DNA of 64,000 nucleotides, from assembly GCA_037349315.1 (NCBI GenBank), contig JBAIAC010000006.1, positions 19,069,501-19,133,500 of the forward strand, read 5' to 3'. This DNA comes from Chelydra serpentina. Lineage: Eukaryota; Chordata; Testudines; Chelydridae. Both the position numbers and the translations under genes were made by a program. Positions 11,201 through 22,417 of this stretch are shown here, piece by piece; position 1 is the stretch's first letter, and each line of letters opens with the position of its first letter. The notes beneath the pieces were generated by a model. It searched no databases. It had not been told where the DNA came from and saw only the letters and a list, made by a program, of their open reading frames with translations.

Positions 11201-12757
11201 ATAAAGTTAAGCACTGCATAAGTCTTTGCAGAATCGGACCCTTCAATTGTAAGCTTCTTGGAAAAGGGAGGGAAGCTTTCATCTGATTTGTATGCCCTCA
11301 AGCAGATCGACACACTTGAGTATTTTCCTTCTGTCATCACCTCTATCAGTTAGTAAAGATTAGGTTGCAAAACAATACATTGATGGCAGGGACAAATGCT
11401 CTTATTATCAAAATGGTTATATTCATTACCTAGGCTATTTCTTTCAACTTCCAGTGCTTTATAATAGGGACTAAAATTAGAATACTTATCTACTTATTAT
11501 TCTTGTTTTTATACAATATGCACAGGAATCAAATTGAAACGAATCTTATTTTACAGCTTCAGCTATACTGTGTACTAGGTGCACTATGTGATTTTGATTG
11601 CATAAACTACGGTGTATGCTCATCTTGAAGAGCTACTGCATTAACAATTCACTAACTGAATCCGAGAAAATTATAGTTCTATTGAGACATCTATTATCTA
11701 CAAAAAGACAAGATTATAGTTGCTCAACTGTGAACAAGGTGGAATCATCTGAGGCCAAGCAATACAAAATCTGAAAGCCAGCTGTTTTCCCTGCTTTGGG
11801 TCCACATTTGCATAAACAAAATTATGTCATTAGTTACTCACACTCTATTACAATGAATAGCCGTCTCTGACTGTTGTGATGCTGAGGTATGTTTATTATG
11901 TATATCTATTTATATCACAGGCTATTAAGGGGAACTGAGTGACTCAGGAACAAAAGTTGTCCTACTGGGGAAATCAGTGTTCCTGGTTCAGTCTGTAACC
12001 TAGACCTGCTATGCTCTGCACTACCGCAAAGGATATTTATGTGTGGTAACGCCATTGGTGACAATGTTTAGGTTAGGGTTGTACACTTGACACACTGATC
12101 TTTCACTTAAAACTTTTGCAGAACAGTGTTATCCTGCCTACTTATTCAAAAACAGAAATAATGGTTAGGGGGCAATGGCCAACTAATTAAGCCTTACAGC
12201 AGTCTGTACATTTATAAAAAAGTTAAGTATTATCAGTCTAGCACATGACTATTATGAAAGCATTGTCATTTAGTTGTGACTCTTCTATGGATTCTAAATA
12301 TAAACATTGTAATTGTTATCCCTTTTGACCCAAGCAGCTTGCAAAAATTTTGGAGTCTTGTAGGTTCTTCCAGTGAGGAGGAGAAACTGATGGAGTCTAG
12401 TACCTTTTGATGCAATCTTGTTTATTTATAAATAATGTACAAAGTTCTGTTTCTCTGAACACAGACAGAAGGAACCAAAATAAGAGGAGATATTTTCTTT
12501 GCTCACAGACCCAAACTTCTTTCAGCCAGCAACCCCCAAAAGCTTTCTCTCTAGGCTTTTCTCAGGGTTGTGCTGCCAGCCGCTTGTTCAGGCTGTGACT
12601 CTGTCTGTTCCTTCTATCTCTCTCCTGCGTCTCACCCACACCCACGCATGCCCTTACCCAAACAATGCCCAGCCAAAACTCCTCTGCCCACATGGTTCAA
12701 ATTCCTGAGTGGACTCTCATATGCCTGTGTTTTAGGTGGGAGGTTGCTTAACATGAA
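11201..12757. other. No gene seen
   Basis: This is AT-rich intergenic sequence without a supported feature. The only frames are short and have no recognisable protein motif. Confidence 0.5.
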
Positions 12758-12857
12758 GGGCGGTGGTTACACCTCACCCATAACAACAAGGTGTAACCCA
12801 GCCCCTCAGGGCGGTGGTTACACCTCACCCATAACAACAAGGTGTAACCCAGCCCCT
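12758..12857. repeat. Tandem duplication, two 51-bp-period copies
   Basis: GGGCGGTGGTTACACC through AACCCAGCCCCT (49 bp) occurs at 12758-12806 and again, identical, at 12809-12857. Each unit contains the near-palindrome GGTTACACC/GGTGTAACC, so each can fold as a hairpin. Perfect identity implies a recent duplication. Confidence 0.95.
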
Positions 12858-12859
12858 AT

Positions 12860-13745
12860 TATTATTACTATTATTTACTTATTTTATTTGTATTATTTTA
12901 GCAGTGTGCCTAGGAGCTCTAGTCATGGACAAGGACCCCATTGTGGTAGGCACTGTACAAATACAGAATAAAAAGACAGTTCCTGCTCGAAGAAGCTTAC
13001 AATCTAAGAATAAGACAAGAGATGATAGATACATACAGATACATAGATGGGGGAGCACAAGGAAACAGAGAGACAATATTGATCCTCATGATAGGCTGTG
13101 GTCTCAGCACACCAGCAGCTTAACCATTGTCATGTTTTTTATGGGCATCATTGCAAAGGAGAGTTTTAAGGAGAGATTTGAAGGAGGATAATACATTAGT
13201 TTTGCGGATGTTTATGAGGAGCTCTCTCCAAGTGTGAGGGGTAGAATGGGAGAAAACACGAATATGCTTCTTTGAAAATTTAACAAATGGGCAATGGAGG
13301 CTGGTATCAAGAGTCAATTGGAAGCCCTCTTGACAGAGGATGAGAAATTATAGGTAGGGTAGGGATAGGCTGTGAAGGGAAAGTGAAGACAGGTAATTGA
13401 TGCAGGAGAGAAGAGGGAGTGAGAGAAAGGATATAAAGAGAGGGGTGATTTGGTCTAAGTGAAAGGCTATGAAAATGATCTTTTCAGTAGCATTCTGAAT
13501 GGATATGAGCGGAGCAGGGTTGCATTTGTTAAGGGCAGAGAGAAGGATGTTGTAGTAATCAAGACATGAGACAATGAAAGCTTGGAGGAGAGTTTTAGCT
13601 GTGTGAATAGATAGGAAAGGTGATATTTTAGAGATGCTATGCAGAAAGAATCTGCAAGATTTTGACATAGCCTGAATGTGATGACCTAGAGAGGTCTGAG
13701 TTGAGGATGATCCCCAGGTTAACACACAGCCATCACCCACCATGA
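12860..13745 (-). mobile_element. L2-like LINE 3' fragment, - strand
   Basis: A TTA-rich microsatellite (12858-12900) marks the element tail. The minus-strand frame at 13348-13743 contains SKSCRFFLHSISKISPFLS and TAKTLLQAFIVSCLDYYNIL, the C-terminal reverse transcriptase region of L2-clade elements. The part at 12905-13070 (GGACCCCATTGTGGTAGG, CACTGTACAAATACAGAA) is the 3' non-coding tail seen in many reptile copies. It is degraded. Confidence 0.65.
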
Positions 13746-14279
13746 TAAACAGGCACCATTTATGTAGTACCTGTTATATGTTGCATTCAGCTGCAGGTCC
13801 AACATATGAAATACTAATTGACTCCTACAGCTATGTATCTTGTTGATGATGCTGATACACAGTGAGAAGACCAAATAAAGTAAAACCAGGTTGATGTGTG
13901 ATTCATAAGAAACCCCTGGAGAGTGCTTGGGAAAGCATGATCAATTATTAATGCCTTAACATTTATATCCTAGCATTTTTATTAAGTAGCTCAAAAATGG
14001 ATTAATATCAAATTAAACTATTAATAAGTACTTTTAAGTTTCCCTTCAGCACAAAACCAGGAGTGGCTTTTTTCTTTGGTAGCGTGAGCCAAAAGTTTGA
14101 ATGCGACTTTTAATGTGACAATTAGTTCCTACTTTATTTGAATTGCCATAGTTTTATTTTTCAAACCAATTTGTTAATTGATTGCATTTATACATTTTTC
14201 TTCTCTTTACATGTTTTTTTTCATCCTCCAATACAAAGGACCAGTCAGACCAGGTAGAGATCACATATATTTCTGAAGC
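13746..14279. other. No gene seen
   Basis: AT-rich sequence with no recognisable element or frame. Confidence 0.45.
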
Positions 14280-14450
14280 TTATGCTGATCAAAAAATACT
14301 TAGCACTTACAGGCAGGTAGCACTTCAAAGCATTTTACAAACATTAGATAATCCTATTGTGCAGTAGGAAAGTGGTATTTTCTCCATCTTACAAATGAAG
14401 AAACCGAAGGACAGGTTAGCAGAATGTTTTTTAAGTGGTCACTAATTTTA
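14280..14450 (+). repeat. MIR-type SINE 3' part
   Basis: CACTTCAAAGCATTTTACAA followed by TCTCCATCTTACAAATGAAG and AAACCGAAGGACAGGTTA is the classic MIR tail. An inverted pair TAGATGCCCAATTTGAGATGGGCATCTA follows at 14450-14477. Confidence 0.65.
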
Positions 14451-15006
14451 GATGCCCAATTTGAGATGGGCATCTAAAATTGATTTTTCAGAGGTGCTGT
14501 ACTTCAGCCAAAGTTCCCAAATCCTCTCAAAATCTGAGAACTGCCTGTAATTTATGCATGTTTGCCTATGGCCCCCAAGAGCTGTTTTGTCTCCTGGGAA
14601 TGGTGAGAGTGTAGCTGTGCTTCTACCATGCTACCTTTCCCCTAGCTAGGCCTCCCTGCTCTGAGGGTAGTGCTTTGGGAACCACTGCATTGGTTCTATG
14701 CCACCTGGGAAATCCCCCTCAGCTGGGGAAATCCCCATGTAGCTGGTTAAACTGGCTTTACAGCACTTGGCATCGGTAATACAGTGGCATTTGGACTGGG
14801 ATTTGGGGCCACTGGTAGTCACGTAATAGTTGAAAGAGTGGATGTGTTGACATCCAACATTGGACTATCAATATGTTTTCAGTGCTTAAACAGATCTCAG
14901 CTTTGTCGGGTTGGAACCTGTTTTTTTACTAGATCTTGTAAAAACCTGTGTGTGTAGCTATAAAAGTTAGGTTTTTTTCCTATATAGTACATCTTTAAAT
15001 TTCCAA

Positions 15007-15144
15007 AAACGAGGAGTCCTTGTGGCACCTTAGAGACTAACAAATTTATTTGGGCATAAGCAAATACATTTGTTAGTCTCTAAGGTGCCACAAGGACTCC
15101 TCGTTGCTTTTGCTGATACAGACTAACATGGCTACCACTCTGAA
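15007..15144. mobile_element. Penelope-like insertion with inverted 5' part
   Basis: Two 45-bp arms (15008-15052 and 15061-15105) are inverted copies with one mismatch and an 8-base spacer. They carry GTGGCACCTTAGAGACTAAC and are followed by the tail GATACAGACTAACATGGCTA. The insertion is bounded by a perfect 16-bp target-site duplication, ATCTTTAAATTTCCAA (14991-15006 and 15145-15160). The sequence matches the very common reptile repeat that I attribute to the terminal region of Penelope-like elements. The family name is from memory, while the structure is directly visible. Confidence 0.75.
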
Positions 15145-15385
15145 ATCTTTAAATTTCCAAGAACTCTCCTGGTTTGCCGCAGCCGATTATAGAATAGGCA
15201 CGTTTTATTCTTTCATGGAGGCTGTACTCATTTTTGGTTCGTTTTAATCTAAAAGTAGTTATTTTTAGACTGAAAATACATACTTGTTCAACGTGTATGG
15301 AAAAATATTGTATCAGTTCTATTTACTGATGTTTTGGTTAGCTGGTCGATTTGATATATGGAACACATCTGTGTGTGCCGTGCTG

Positions 15386-15500
15386 CTTGAAGCGACAAAG
15401 GGTCCTGTGGCACCTTATAAACTAACAGAGGTATTGAAGCATAAGCTTTCGTGGGTGAATACCCACTTCTTCGGCTGCAAGCAGTGGAAAAGTGCTGCTT
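15386..15500 (-). mobile_element. Penelope-like fragment with hammerhead-like core
   Basis: Read on the minus strand, CCACTGCTTGCAGCCGAAG and CACCCACGAAAGCTTATGC lead into TGTTAGTTTATAAGGTGCCA. It is the same family as the 15007 element but includes the segment that the latter lacks. No target duplication was identified. Confidence 0.65.
15430..15475 (-). ncRNA. Hammerhead-ribozyme-like motif (decayed)
   Basis: On the minus strand the order is CCGAAGA (core CUGANGA with U4 changed to C), a 6-bp stem II GTGGGT/ACCCAC with 4-base loop, GAAA, then a tiny stem III AGC-TTAT-GCT, and a U at the cleavage position (opposite base 15437). Penelope-like elements are known to carry minimal hammerheads of this shape. 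The changed U4 is predicted to abolish or strongly reduce activity in this copy. Confidence 0.5.
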
Positions 15501-15739
15501 GAGATAAAGAGCTGGTAGTGAGGCGAAATCAATTTTTCTTATGAAACCATGATTTCAGAATGATTTGAGGACTGACCCGTCAAAGCTGGCATGGCCAGTT
15601 GAATGACAGGGATTCAGCCCTTGTAGTCTAGCCTTGTTCGGTAAGGTGCGAGTTTTCATTATTATTGTTGTTGTAATTCTTTCAATGACTACTTGCATCA
15701 CTACGCGTGGACTGCAGCGGGAGCTGGATCAGGCCCTAC

Positions 15740-16060
15740 AGCATCGTCCCACCCCACGCTGTGCAGAAGGATGGAACAATGAGGTGCTCGGAGTTCGGCG
15801 TTTGGAACGCTGCCGCCGCTGAGACCGCCTCTCTTCCCACTCCTCACGCAGGGCCGCTGGGAGGGAACATCAAAGCGCGCGCAGACGCCGCGCCAACGCC
15901 GGTGATTGGCGCGCGGCGGAAGGGACTCGAGAGTTCCTGCTGCCCGCCCCTCCTCCGTCCCGGCCACAGCGCGCCTGCGCAGTGGGGGTTGCTGCTCTGA
16001 GTGTGTGTGGGTCTCTCTCGCCATGTTGTTGTGAGTCTCTGGCGGCGGAGGTGGGGGGGA
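15740..16060 (+). promoter_or_regulatory. PUM2: PUM2 CpG-island promoter
   Basis: The base composition switches abruptly from AT-rich to very GC- and CpG-rich at about 15.7 kb and stays so to about 16.35 kb. There is no TATA box. Visible elements are an inverted CCAAT box (ATTGG, 15905-15909), a GC box (CCCGCCCC, 15943-15950) and an NRF1-like palindrome GCGCCTGCGC at 15971-15980, one base off the consensus. This ordering is typical of a housekeeping promoter firing just downstream of the NRF1 site, so initiation is inferred at roughly 15985-16040. It is the only unmethylated-looking island upstream of the coding exons that is not transposon-derived. Confidence 0.8.
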
Positions 16061-16156
16061 GGGGAGGAAGGCGAGACCCGGAGGTGGTGGCGGGGACAGG
16101 GGTGTTCCAGGGCCCTGTCCGGCTCCGTTGCAGGGAGCAGCGCCCCCAGCCAGCCC
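15990..16156 (+). other. PUM2: PUM2 probable 5'-UTR exon 1
   Basis: The sequence downstream of the NRF1-like site is GC-rich, holds no long frame in phase with the coding exons, and reaches a good splice donor (CCC|GTGAGTAT) at 16157. The next plausible acceptor in PUM2 order is at 24587-24588. The upstream limit is an estimate from promoter elements, and an earlier donor near 16047 (GGAG|GTGGGG) is a weaker alternative. A short upstream ATG occurs at 16023 (ATGTTGTTGTGA), giving only a three-codon uORF. Confidence 0.55.
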
Positions 16157-16385
16157 GTGAGTATCTCCTGGGGCCGGGCTAGCCCAGGCCGCGGGGGGGC
16201 GGACGGAGCCCCCTTTTGTCTCGGGCCTCGGGGGCCATGTTGTGGCTGGGAACCCAGCTGGTCGGGGCCTGGTCGATGGTGGCTGCCCCTCTCCCCTGCC
16301 TTTGTGCCGCTCTGCTTGGGGCCTCCTCCGGGCCGCTGGAGGGAGCAGCACAAAGGCGGTGGGGGAGGGACAGGGAGCGGAGGTG

Positions 16386-16545
16386 TTGGGGGGGGGGGGA
16401 GCGAAGGGGGAGTGTATATGGGGGAGGGGCAGCCTGGGGAAAAGGGGGGTATGTGGGGGAGGGGCAGCCTGGGGAAAAGGGGGGCATGTGGGGGAGGGGC
16501 AGCCTGGGGAAAAGGGGGGCATGTGGGGGAGGGTGTGTGTGTGTG
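16386..16545 (+). repeat. G-rich 35-bp minisatellite
   Basis: The unit GGGGGAGGGGCAGCCTGGGG plus AAAAGGGGGG and TATGT/CATGT repeats three full times from about 16420, with partial units before and after, then a (GT)n run. The G-runs on the + strand would allow G-quadruplexes in the nascent PUM2 pre-mRNA. It lies about 260 bp after the predicted exon 1 donor. Confidence 0.9.
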
Positions 16546-16929
16546 TGGGGGAACAGTCTGGGAGAAGGAGAGTGTGTATTATGGAGGGGCAGGGATATTC
16601 TGTAGGGGAGGTGTATGTTGTGGGGTGGGGACTGCTGTGTGACCCTTAAAGCACCTTAAGAATGCTAACAAGAACAACACACACCCGTTTGGTGAGGGCG
16701 CTTACTACGCTTTGGGTGAGGTGGGAGGAAAGACTTGGTGGGCAGTTTACGCCAAGGGACAGGGACGTGATGGGATTTAGATGAAAGAGATGAATTCATG
16801 CCTGAAAAACAGATCTGTGGTGGAGAGGGGGAGGGTGGCAAGGAATTGGGAGAGCAATTCTCACTGAAGGGCACAACTGAGATCAAGACGCAGGAAATGT
16901 TTTGGAAATGTGAACAAGGATTTTTCATT

Positions 16930-17040
16930 GCTTTCATAGAGTTTAAGGCCAGAAGGGACTATTAGATCGTTTAGGCTGATCTCCTGTAGATCACAGGTTA
17001 TTATATTTCACCTGGGTACTAAGTCTATTTTTTAGGGACG
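16930..17040 (-). mobile_element. CR1 LINE 3'-end fragment
   Basis: TTTCATAGAGTTTAAGGCCA then GAAGGGACTATTAGATCG and CTGATCTCCTGTAGATCACA is a diverged reverse complement of the CR1 3' terminus. Confidence 0.7.
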
Positions 17041-18829
17041 TGAGGGTAGGGAGGAAGACTAAATGCACATTTTATAGTTGATGCCACACAATGAAATGTT
17101 GAATTTTATTTTTTCTTTAATGTATCTCTATCTGCACACACAAAATAAGAGAAAACATTATTGGAAAATATAACTATTGTCACAATACAACTACATGCAT
17201 AGCAGATCACATTTTTATTTGATTACTGATGATAACTTTTAAAAATAATCTTTTAATAGTCATTATAAAAGATTTTTTGGCTTTGTTGCTATGAAGTTTT
17301 GTGTGCACTTCACTTCAAACTATGTCTTTAATTCTGTGAAAGTAAAGTGATACATATTGAGCATTTTATACTCATCTGGTGTACTAAGGATACTGTACAA
17401 AGCAAGCAAAATGTCAAAACACTAAAAAATGTATTGTGTTTTACATGATGGTGTGTGGTTTAGAGGTTTTCAAGTGAATTTAGGATGTGCCATTACTACC
17501 AAGTGATAAAGGCATGCGTGAGTTTTATGTATCATTGCAAATGAGTGCCTATAAAACCTTTATACCAAACATTTGTGCATTCTCAATATGTTACATATTA
17601 ACAGAAATGGTTTTTGGAAATGTGTGTCCTAATTATTTTATTTGTGGTTCTTTTTGTGTCCCACAACTGAACAGTCAGGCTCCTTTAATTATCATGATTC
17701 AAACTATGTATGCCTTGGAGGGAGAGGAAAATGAAAACAAATACCTTTTTGAAATCTCTAAATATACCTAAAATGCCTTTAAAAAAAATTACATAGTGCT
17801 GCTAATTTTGATGTCTGGAGGGTTTTAATGTCTCTATACTTCTGGATCTTCCTGGGTTTAGAAACAGGTATTATGCATATTGTTGGAAAGCTGGATCTCA
17901 TTTTTGCAATGGTATAAAGAGGTGTTGGATCTTAAACCTTTCATTGGTCAATGACTGAATATTGTACCATTGTAAATATTTTTTTTGGTAGGGGAAGGTG
18001 GTGAGGAAATTAGGATGGGGGGAGATTGAATTCTGTGGCAGTTTTTATTTTGTTTTTTAAACCAAGCATCTGGCAGCTGCTTGAAAATGCTCAAGGGCTT
18101 GGAAAGTTAGAAGTAGTCCCAGAGGAGATAGACCTAATGGGCAAATGCAGGTAAGGAGGTGCTTGATAAATGCAGTTTTATCGCATGGTTCTTCATTTTA
18201 TTGCATGAATATCATGTATATGTATACACGCGCCATTTCAATCTTTATAATTTTTCTTTCTGTTTTTGGTGGGGAGGGAAGCAATAGAATGGTGGCTAGG
18301 CAATTACAATAATGAAAAGTGAGAAACAGTTATCCATTGCAAGGTTTATCAGTAGTGCAAAAATTTGGAGGCGTTTGACCAAGAAGAGTGCAATTGACTT
18401 CCCTTAAATGTTAGCTGCAGTGAAATCTATTATAGCTAATAAATTTTCATTGGTAGAGAGAAAAGATCATTTTTCCTTGTCCTGGGGAGAAAAATCAGTT
18501 TTAATGTAGAATTGCAATATATATTTAAGATTGGTGTTAATTGCCTTATTGTAGTATATTAAACAATAAGTAATTTCTTTCCCATTTGTTTAGTTGTGCG
18601 AGAGAGATTCTGGACATATTGGGAGACAGCATTAGCACGGAGTTAGTTTGAAAACCTGAGAATGAGTGTAACTTAGTAGCATTTTTCCTGTTTTACTCTT
18701 GTCCAGTTTTCCCCTTGTCTAGGTGTGCATGTATGTGTGTACTAATAATTTGTGTATAGAACTTTCTAAAATGCTTTATCTTGAGAACTCAAGTCTCTGC
18801 TTTGTACAGTTGTTTCCGAAATGTTAAGA
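17041..18829. other. PUM2 intron 1, no feature seen
   Basis: AT-rich intronic sequence with no recognisable element. The frame at 17487-17771 has no homology I can name and no codon-like features. Confidence 0.5.
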
Positions 18830-18990
18830 GATCCCAAAAGCTGGGGCTGGATGACATGGGATGGATTACTAATTTCCCTGTTCTGTTTGTTTCCTCGGAA
18901 GTGTCTGGCACTGGCCACTGTCCAGGATACTGGGCTAGAGGTGAACCATTGGTCTGACCCTGTATGGCCCTTCTTAAGAACATAAGTTAG
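18830..18990 (+). mobile_element. CR1 LINE 3'-end fragment
   Basis: GGCTGGATGACATGGGATGG, GGCACTGGCCACTGTCCAGG and CCATTGGTCTGACCCTGTAT followed by GGCCCTTCTTAAG are the plus-strand 3' end of a CR1 subfamily, the same as at 59200-59365. Confidence 0.8.
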
Positions 18991-20183
18991 ATGGGCAATG
19001 GTTAACTTTCATTATTCCTATTCACGTACATTGATGCCTTCTTTCTGGTGTACAGGATTATGTAGAGTGTCATTCTTGATTGCAGTAAAAATTCCTAAAT
19101 ATTATTCTTGATGTTAATGCTGAGGTATGAGGGGGTGAGGAAGTCTGCAGTACCACTTTTTAAATGTAACAAAGATATTGACACGTGTCTGTTTTCTTCC
19201 CCTAAGAAAATGCTCTTTCATTTGTAAATGAAAGCTGCTAAAGTGACCATATAAGAGAGTGTGATGAGTAGGTATATAGATACTAGTTGGGTGGTATAAG
19301 CTGTGTCCACAGGCATGAGATATTAGTTGCTCTTTCTGCATCTGTTCTCCTCTTTTTAAAAAATAAATTTAGTTGAAAAATTCTTCCCTCATCCAGGGTG
19401 AAGTTTTTCCACCCATAACAAAATGATTTTCTTACTTACCCCACACAGTGGAACCGTTCCAGCATTGTCACTAAGCCAATACCCAAGCTCTGTGAAATGG
19501 AATAAGAAGTCCATCACTGAAAGGCTTGTTTTGTCCTCCTGTAACAAGAAGTTAAGTTTTCATAGTGCCTTTAATAACAATGTTTCAAGGCACTTCGTAG
19601 TAATATAGTAGAAATACTATACAGCTGTATGTGCATAAAAACACCTTCAGATCACTTAAAGTATACTCAGGTTTTAAGTGTCTCTATATGATTTCAAATA
19701 GGTATGTATAAAATCTTTCCTTTCTGCTAATAGCTTGCACATTGCTGGGACTTTTTTATTTTCTGGGGGGCTTTGTTTGTCCCCTTCAGAATTTGTCAGC
19801 ATTACTTCTAAGCTCAGCTGGCAATATTTCCCAGTCTGGAGTGTGAGATATCTAGTTGGTGAATCAAAACCAGGTCTTATCTGTAGAAGTATCATTAAGG
19901 TGTCCATTTTGTTATCTATCAGTTGATTTTTAGGCCCGATGAATTATTATTCGTTATGGAAGTGGCTCTCAGAGAGCTAATATGTACATGTTGGAGACGT
20001 GGTCCTGTTAAAATTATGAGATGACCATCCTGGGTGTTAAGAGAGGAATATAAAGCTCTCTGAAATACAGCAGCTGCAAAATTATTGAATCCATAGATAT
20101 GTGCAGGACTCTTATCAAATAAAATTTGCAAGAATACGTCCAAAACAAAATATTGTGACTTGGGCATACTCCCTGTTCAGTAT
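18991..20183. other. PUM2 intron 1, no feature seen
   Basis: AT-rich sequence with short frames only. Nothing was recognised. Confidence 0.45.
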
Positions 20184-20191
20184 AGATATGG

Positions 20192-20865
20192 CTGTGAATT
20201 TAGTAGGGTCCTGAAAACCGCATCGCAGACCGTGAAATCTGGTTGTGTCCGTTTCCCGTGGCCCCCCCGGGGTGAAATCTGGTCTTTTGTGAGCTCTTAC
20301 CCTGTCCTATACAGATTTCATGGGGGAGCCCAGCATTTCTCAAATTGGGGGTCCTGACCCAAAAGGGAGTTGCAGGGGTATCGCAAGGTTATTTTAGAGG
20401 GGGTTGAGGTTTTGCCACCCTTACTTCTGCACTGCCTTCAGAGCTGGGTGTCTGGAGAGTGGCTGCTGTTGGCCGGGCACCCAGCTCTGAAGACAGTGCC
20501 CAGCCAGCAGCAGTGCAGAAGTAAGGGTGGCAATACCATACCCTGCCTTCCTTACTTCCGTGCTGCTGCTGGCAGTGGCTCTGCCTTCAGAGCTGGGCTC
20601 CTGGCCAGCAGTCGCTGCTCTCCAGCTGCCCAGCTCTGAAGGCAGCACCACCGCCTGCAGCAGCGCAGAAGTAAGGGTAGCAGTACCCCAACCCCCCCTA
20701 CAATAACCTTGCAAACCTCCCACCACTCCTTTTTGGGTCAGGCCCCTACAATTACAACACCGTGACATTTCAGATTTAAATAGCTGAAATCATGAAATGT
20801 AGGATTTTAAAAAATCCTACAACTGGGAAATTGACCAAAATGCACTGTGAATTTGGTAGGGCCCT
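20192..20865. mobile_element. hAT-type nonautonomous element (674 bp)
   Basis: The right end TGAATTTGGTAGGGCCCT and several internal blocks (GTGAAATCTGGTCTTTTGTG, GTCCTGACCCAAAAGGG, CTTACTTCTGC) are shared with the better preserved copy at 60547-61412. Flanking AGATATGG (20184-20191) and AAATATGG (20866-20873) are a likely 8-bp target duplication with one mismatch. The left end is rearranged. Internal arms containing CAGAGCTGGG are inverted repeats. Confidence 0.7.
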
Positions 20866-21009
20866 AAATATGGGTGGTCATATTAATATCACATATTGTA
20901 GCACAGATATATTTTAATCAACATATATGATACTGTGATTTTTTTCCTTACAAATTGGAGTCAGTTATCTGTTGAAAATTTTGACAATTTCATCAAATAT
21001 TTCCAAATA

Positions 21010-21988
21010 CAGTCGGGCCTCTATTTACAAGGTGGTTACGTTCTTGAAAAACACCGTGCAAATAGATAACAAGGGTCTATGGGAAATAAGAGTTTAGGTT
21101 CCAAGCTCACAAGATGACCTCCCTAATTTATCCAATACAGGTTTTAAAATTAAAAATGTTTAATGAAATTTAAAACTTGCTACTAACCTTTACTGATGTT
21201 AAGGATGAACTTGATATAATGATAATGCTGATGTTGTTGAAGTCAGAACTCCGAGGGTTCATCTGGGGAGGCCAGGGAGTATGGAGCAGCGGCATAGCCA
21301 GGGTGGGACACGTGGGTGGGTGGGCATGACGGGGGAGGGGAGGCAGGAGGGATGTGGCCTCCTCCCCTCACCCGCTCCAGCTGGCCTTGCGTGGATGATG
21401 GACACTCTGGCCAGGGGCCACACCGCCCCAGGCGGTCATCTGGAGAGCAGGGTGTGGGGGCTTGCCCCCACTCCCCCTGGCGCTCCAGCCAGGGAGCAGG
21501 GTTGAGGGCTTGCCCCGCTCTGCCTGGTGCTCCAGCCGGGGAGCGTGGTCAGGGTGTAGGGGCTTTCCCAATCCCTGGATGGAATGCTGGGTGGGTGGAG
21601 TGGGGTAAGCCTCTGTTCCACGACCCCGCTTCCCGGCAGGAGTGTCGGTTGGAGCTGGGTAAGCCCCTGCGCCCCGATCCCACTCCCTGGGTGCCTGCCC
21701 GGGGTTGCAGCGCCCCTGGCCAGAGTGTCCATCACCCCTGCAAGCCATCTGGAGGGAGTGAGGGGAGAAGCCTTGCCTTCCCCACCCCAATCATTGCCTA
21801 CACACCCGAAGTCGGGGCCCACCCAAGTGTCCCAACGTGGCTACGCCACTGACCTGCGCATCTTGGCAACCGCGCCACACCATGTAAAAGTGAATCCATA
21901 CCGTGTACAAAAATAAAGGGTCACAATTAATTGACTGTGCTTAACTGAAATAGTGCAAAAAAAATTGTGTAAATCCGAGGCCCAACTG
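21010..21988. mobile_element. Tigger/mariner-like nonautonomous element A
   Basis: It begins CAGTCGGGCCTCTATTTACA after a TA dinucleotide (21008-21009) and ends CCGAGGCCCAACTG before TA (21989-21990). TA target sites and CAGT-type termini indicate the Tc1/mariner superfamily, pogo/Tigger group. The central GC-rich part (about 21280-21850) is built of repeats such as GGGGCTTGCCCC and CTCCAGCC, and produces open frames on both strands that are not genes. Confidence 0.75.
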
Positions 21989-21990
21989 TA

Positions 21991-22417
21991 CAGGCCTTGA
22001 TTTACATGGTATTTTTTTGCACGGTTTCAGTTATGCGTGGTCAATTAGTTGTGACTCCATCCCTCCTGCTTTCCTGCCCCCTTCATGCCCGCCCACCCAA
22101 GTGTCCTGCCCTGGCTACACCACTGCTCCACACTCCCCGCCCTCCCCAGATGAACCCTTGGAGTTCTGACTTCAACAACATCAGCATTATCATCATATCA
22201 AGTTCATCCTTAACGTCAGTAAAGGTTAGTAGCAAGTTTAAATTTCATTTAAAAAATTTAATTTTAAAACCTGTATTGGATAAACTAGGGAGGTCATCTT
22301 GTGAGCTTGGAACCTAAACTCTTATTTCCCATAGAAATCGCTTAAAAAGATACCAAGGATCTATTTGCACGGTGTTTTTTCAAGAATGTAACCACCATGT
22401 AAATCAAGGCCCAACTG
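21991..22417. mobile_element. Tigger/mariner-like nonautonomous element B, inverted to A
   Basis: It starts CAGGCCTTGATTTACATGG directly after the TA that ends element A and finishes CAAGGCCCAACTG before TA (22418-22419). It is an inverted relative of A: its 22160-22417 part mirrors 21010-21260 (for example GAACCTAAACTCTTATTTCC against GGAAATAAGAGTTTAGGTTC). The left tip lacks about five bases of the canonical terminus. Confidence 0.75.

Noticed and set aside
12758..12857. CRISPR-like repeat
   Set aside because: Only two units with a two-base gap in a vertebrate genome; no spacer structure.
13348..13743. Minus-strand 131-codon frame as a host gene
   Set aside because: It matches the C-terminal RT region of an L2-like LINE, with stops outside the frame.
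15701..16649. Long frames on both strands in the PUM2 CpG region, up to 273 codons
   Set aside because: CpG-island and G-rich minisatellite composition removes stops. The products are Pro/Gly/Arg-rich repeats with no domain, and they conflict with each other.
21281..21916. Frames of 74-178 codons on both strands
   Set aside because: They lie inside the GC-rich core of a Tigger-like nonautonomous element and are simple-repeat proteins.
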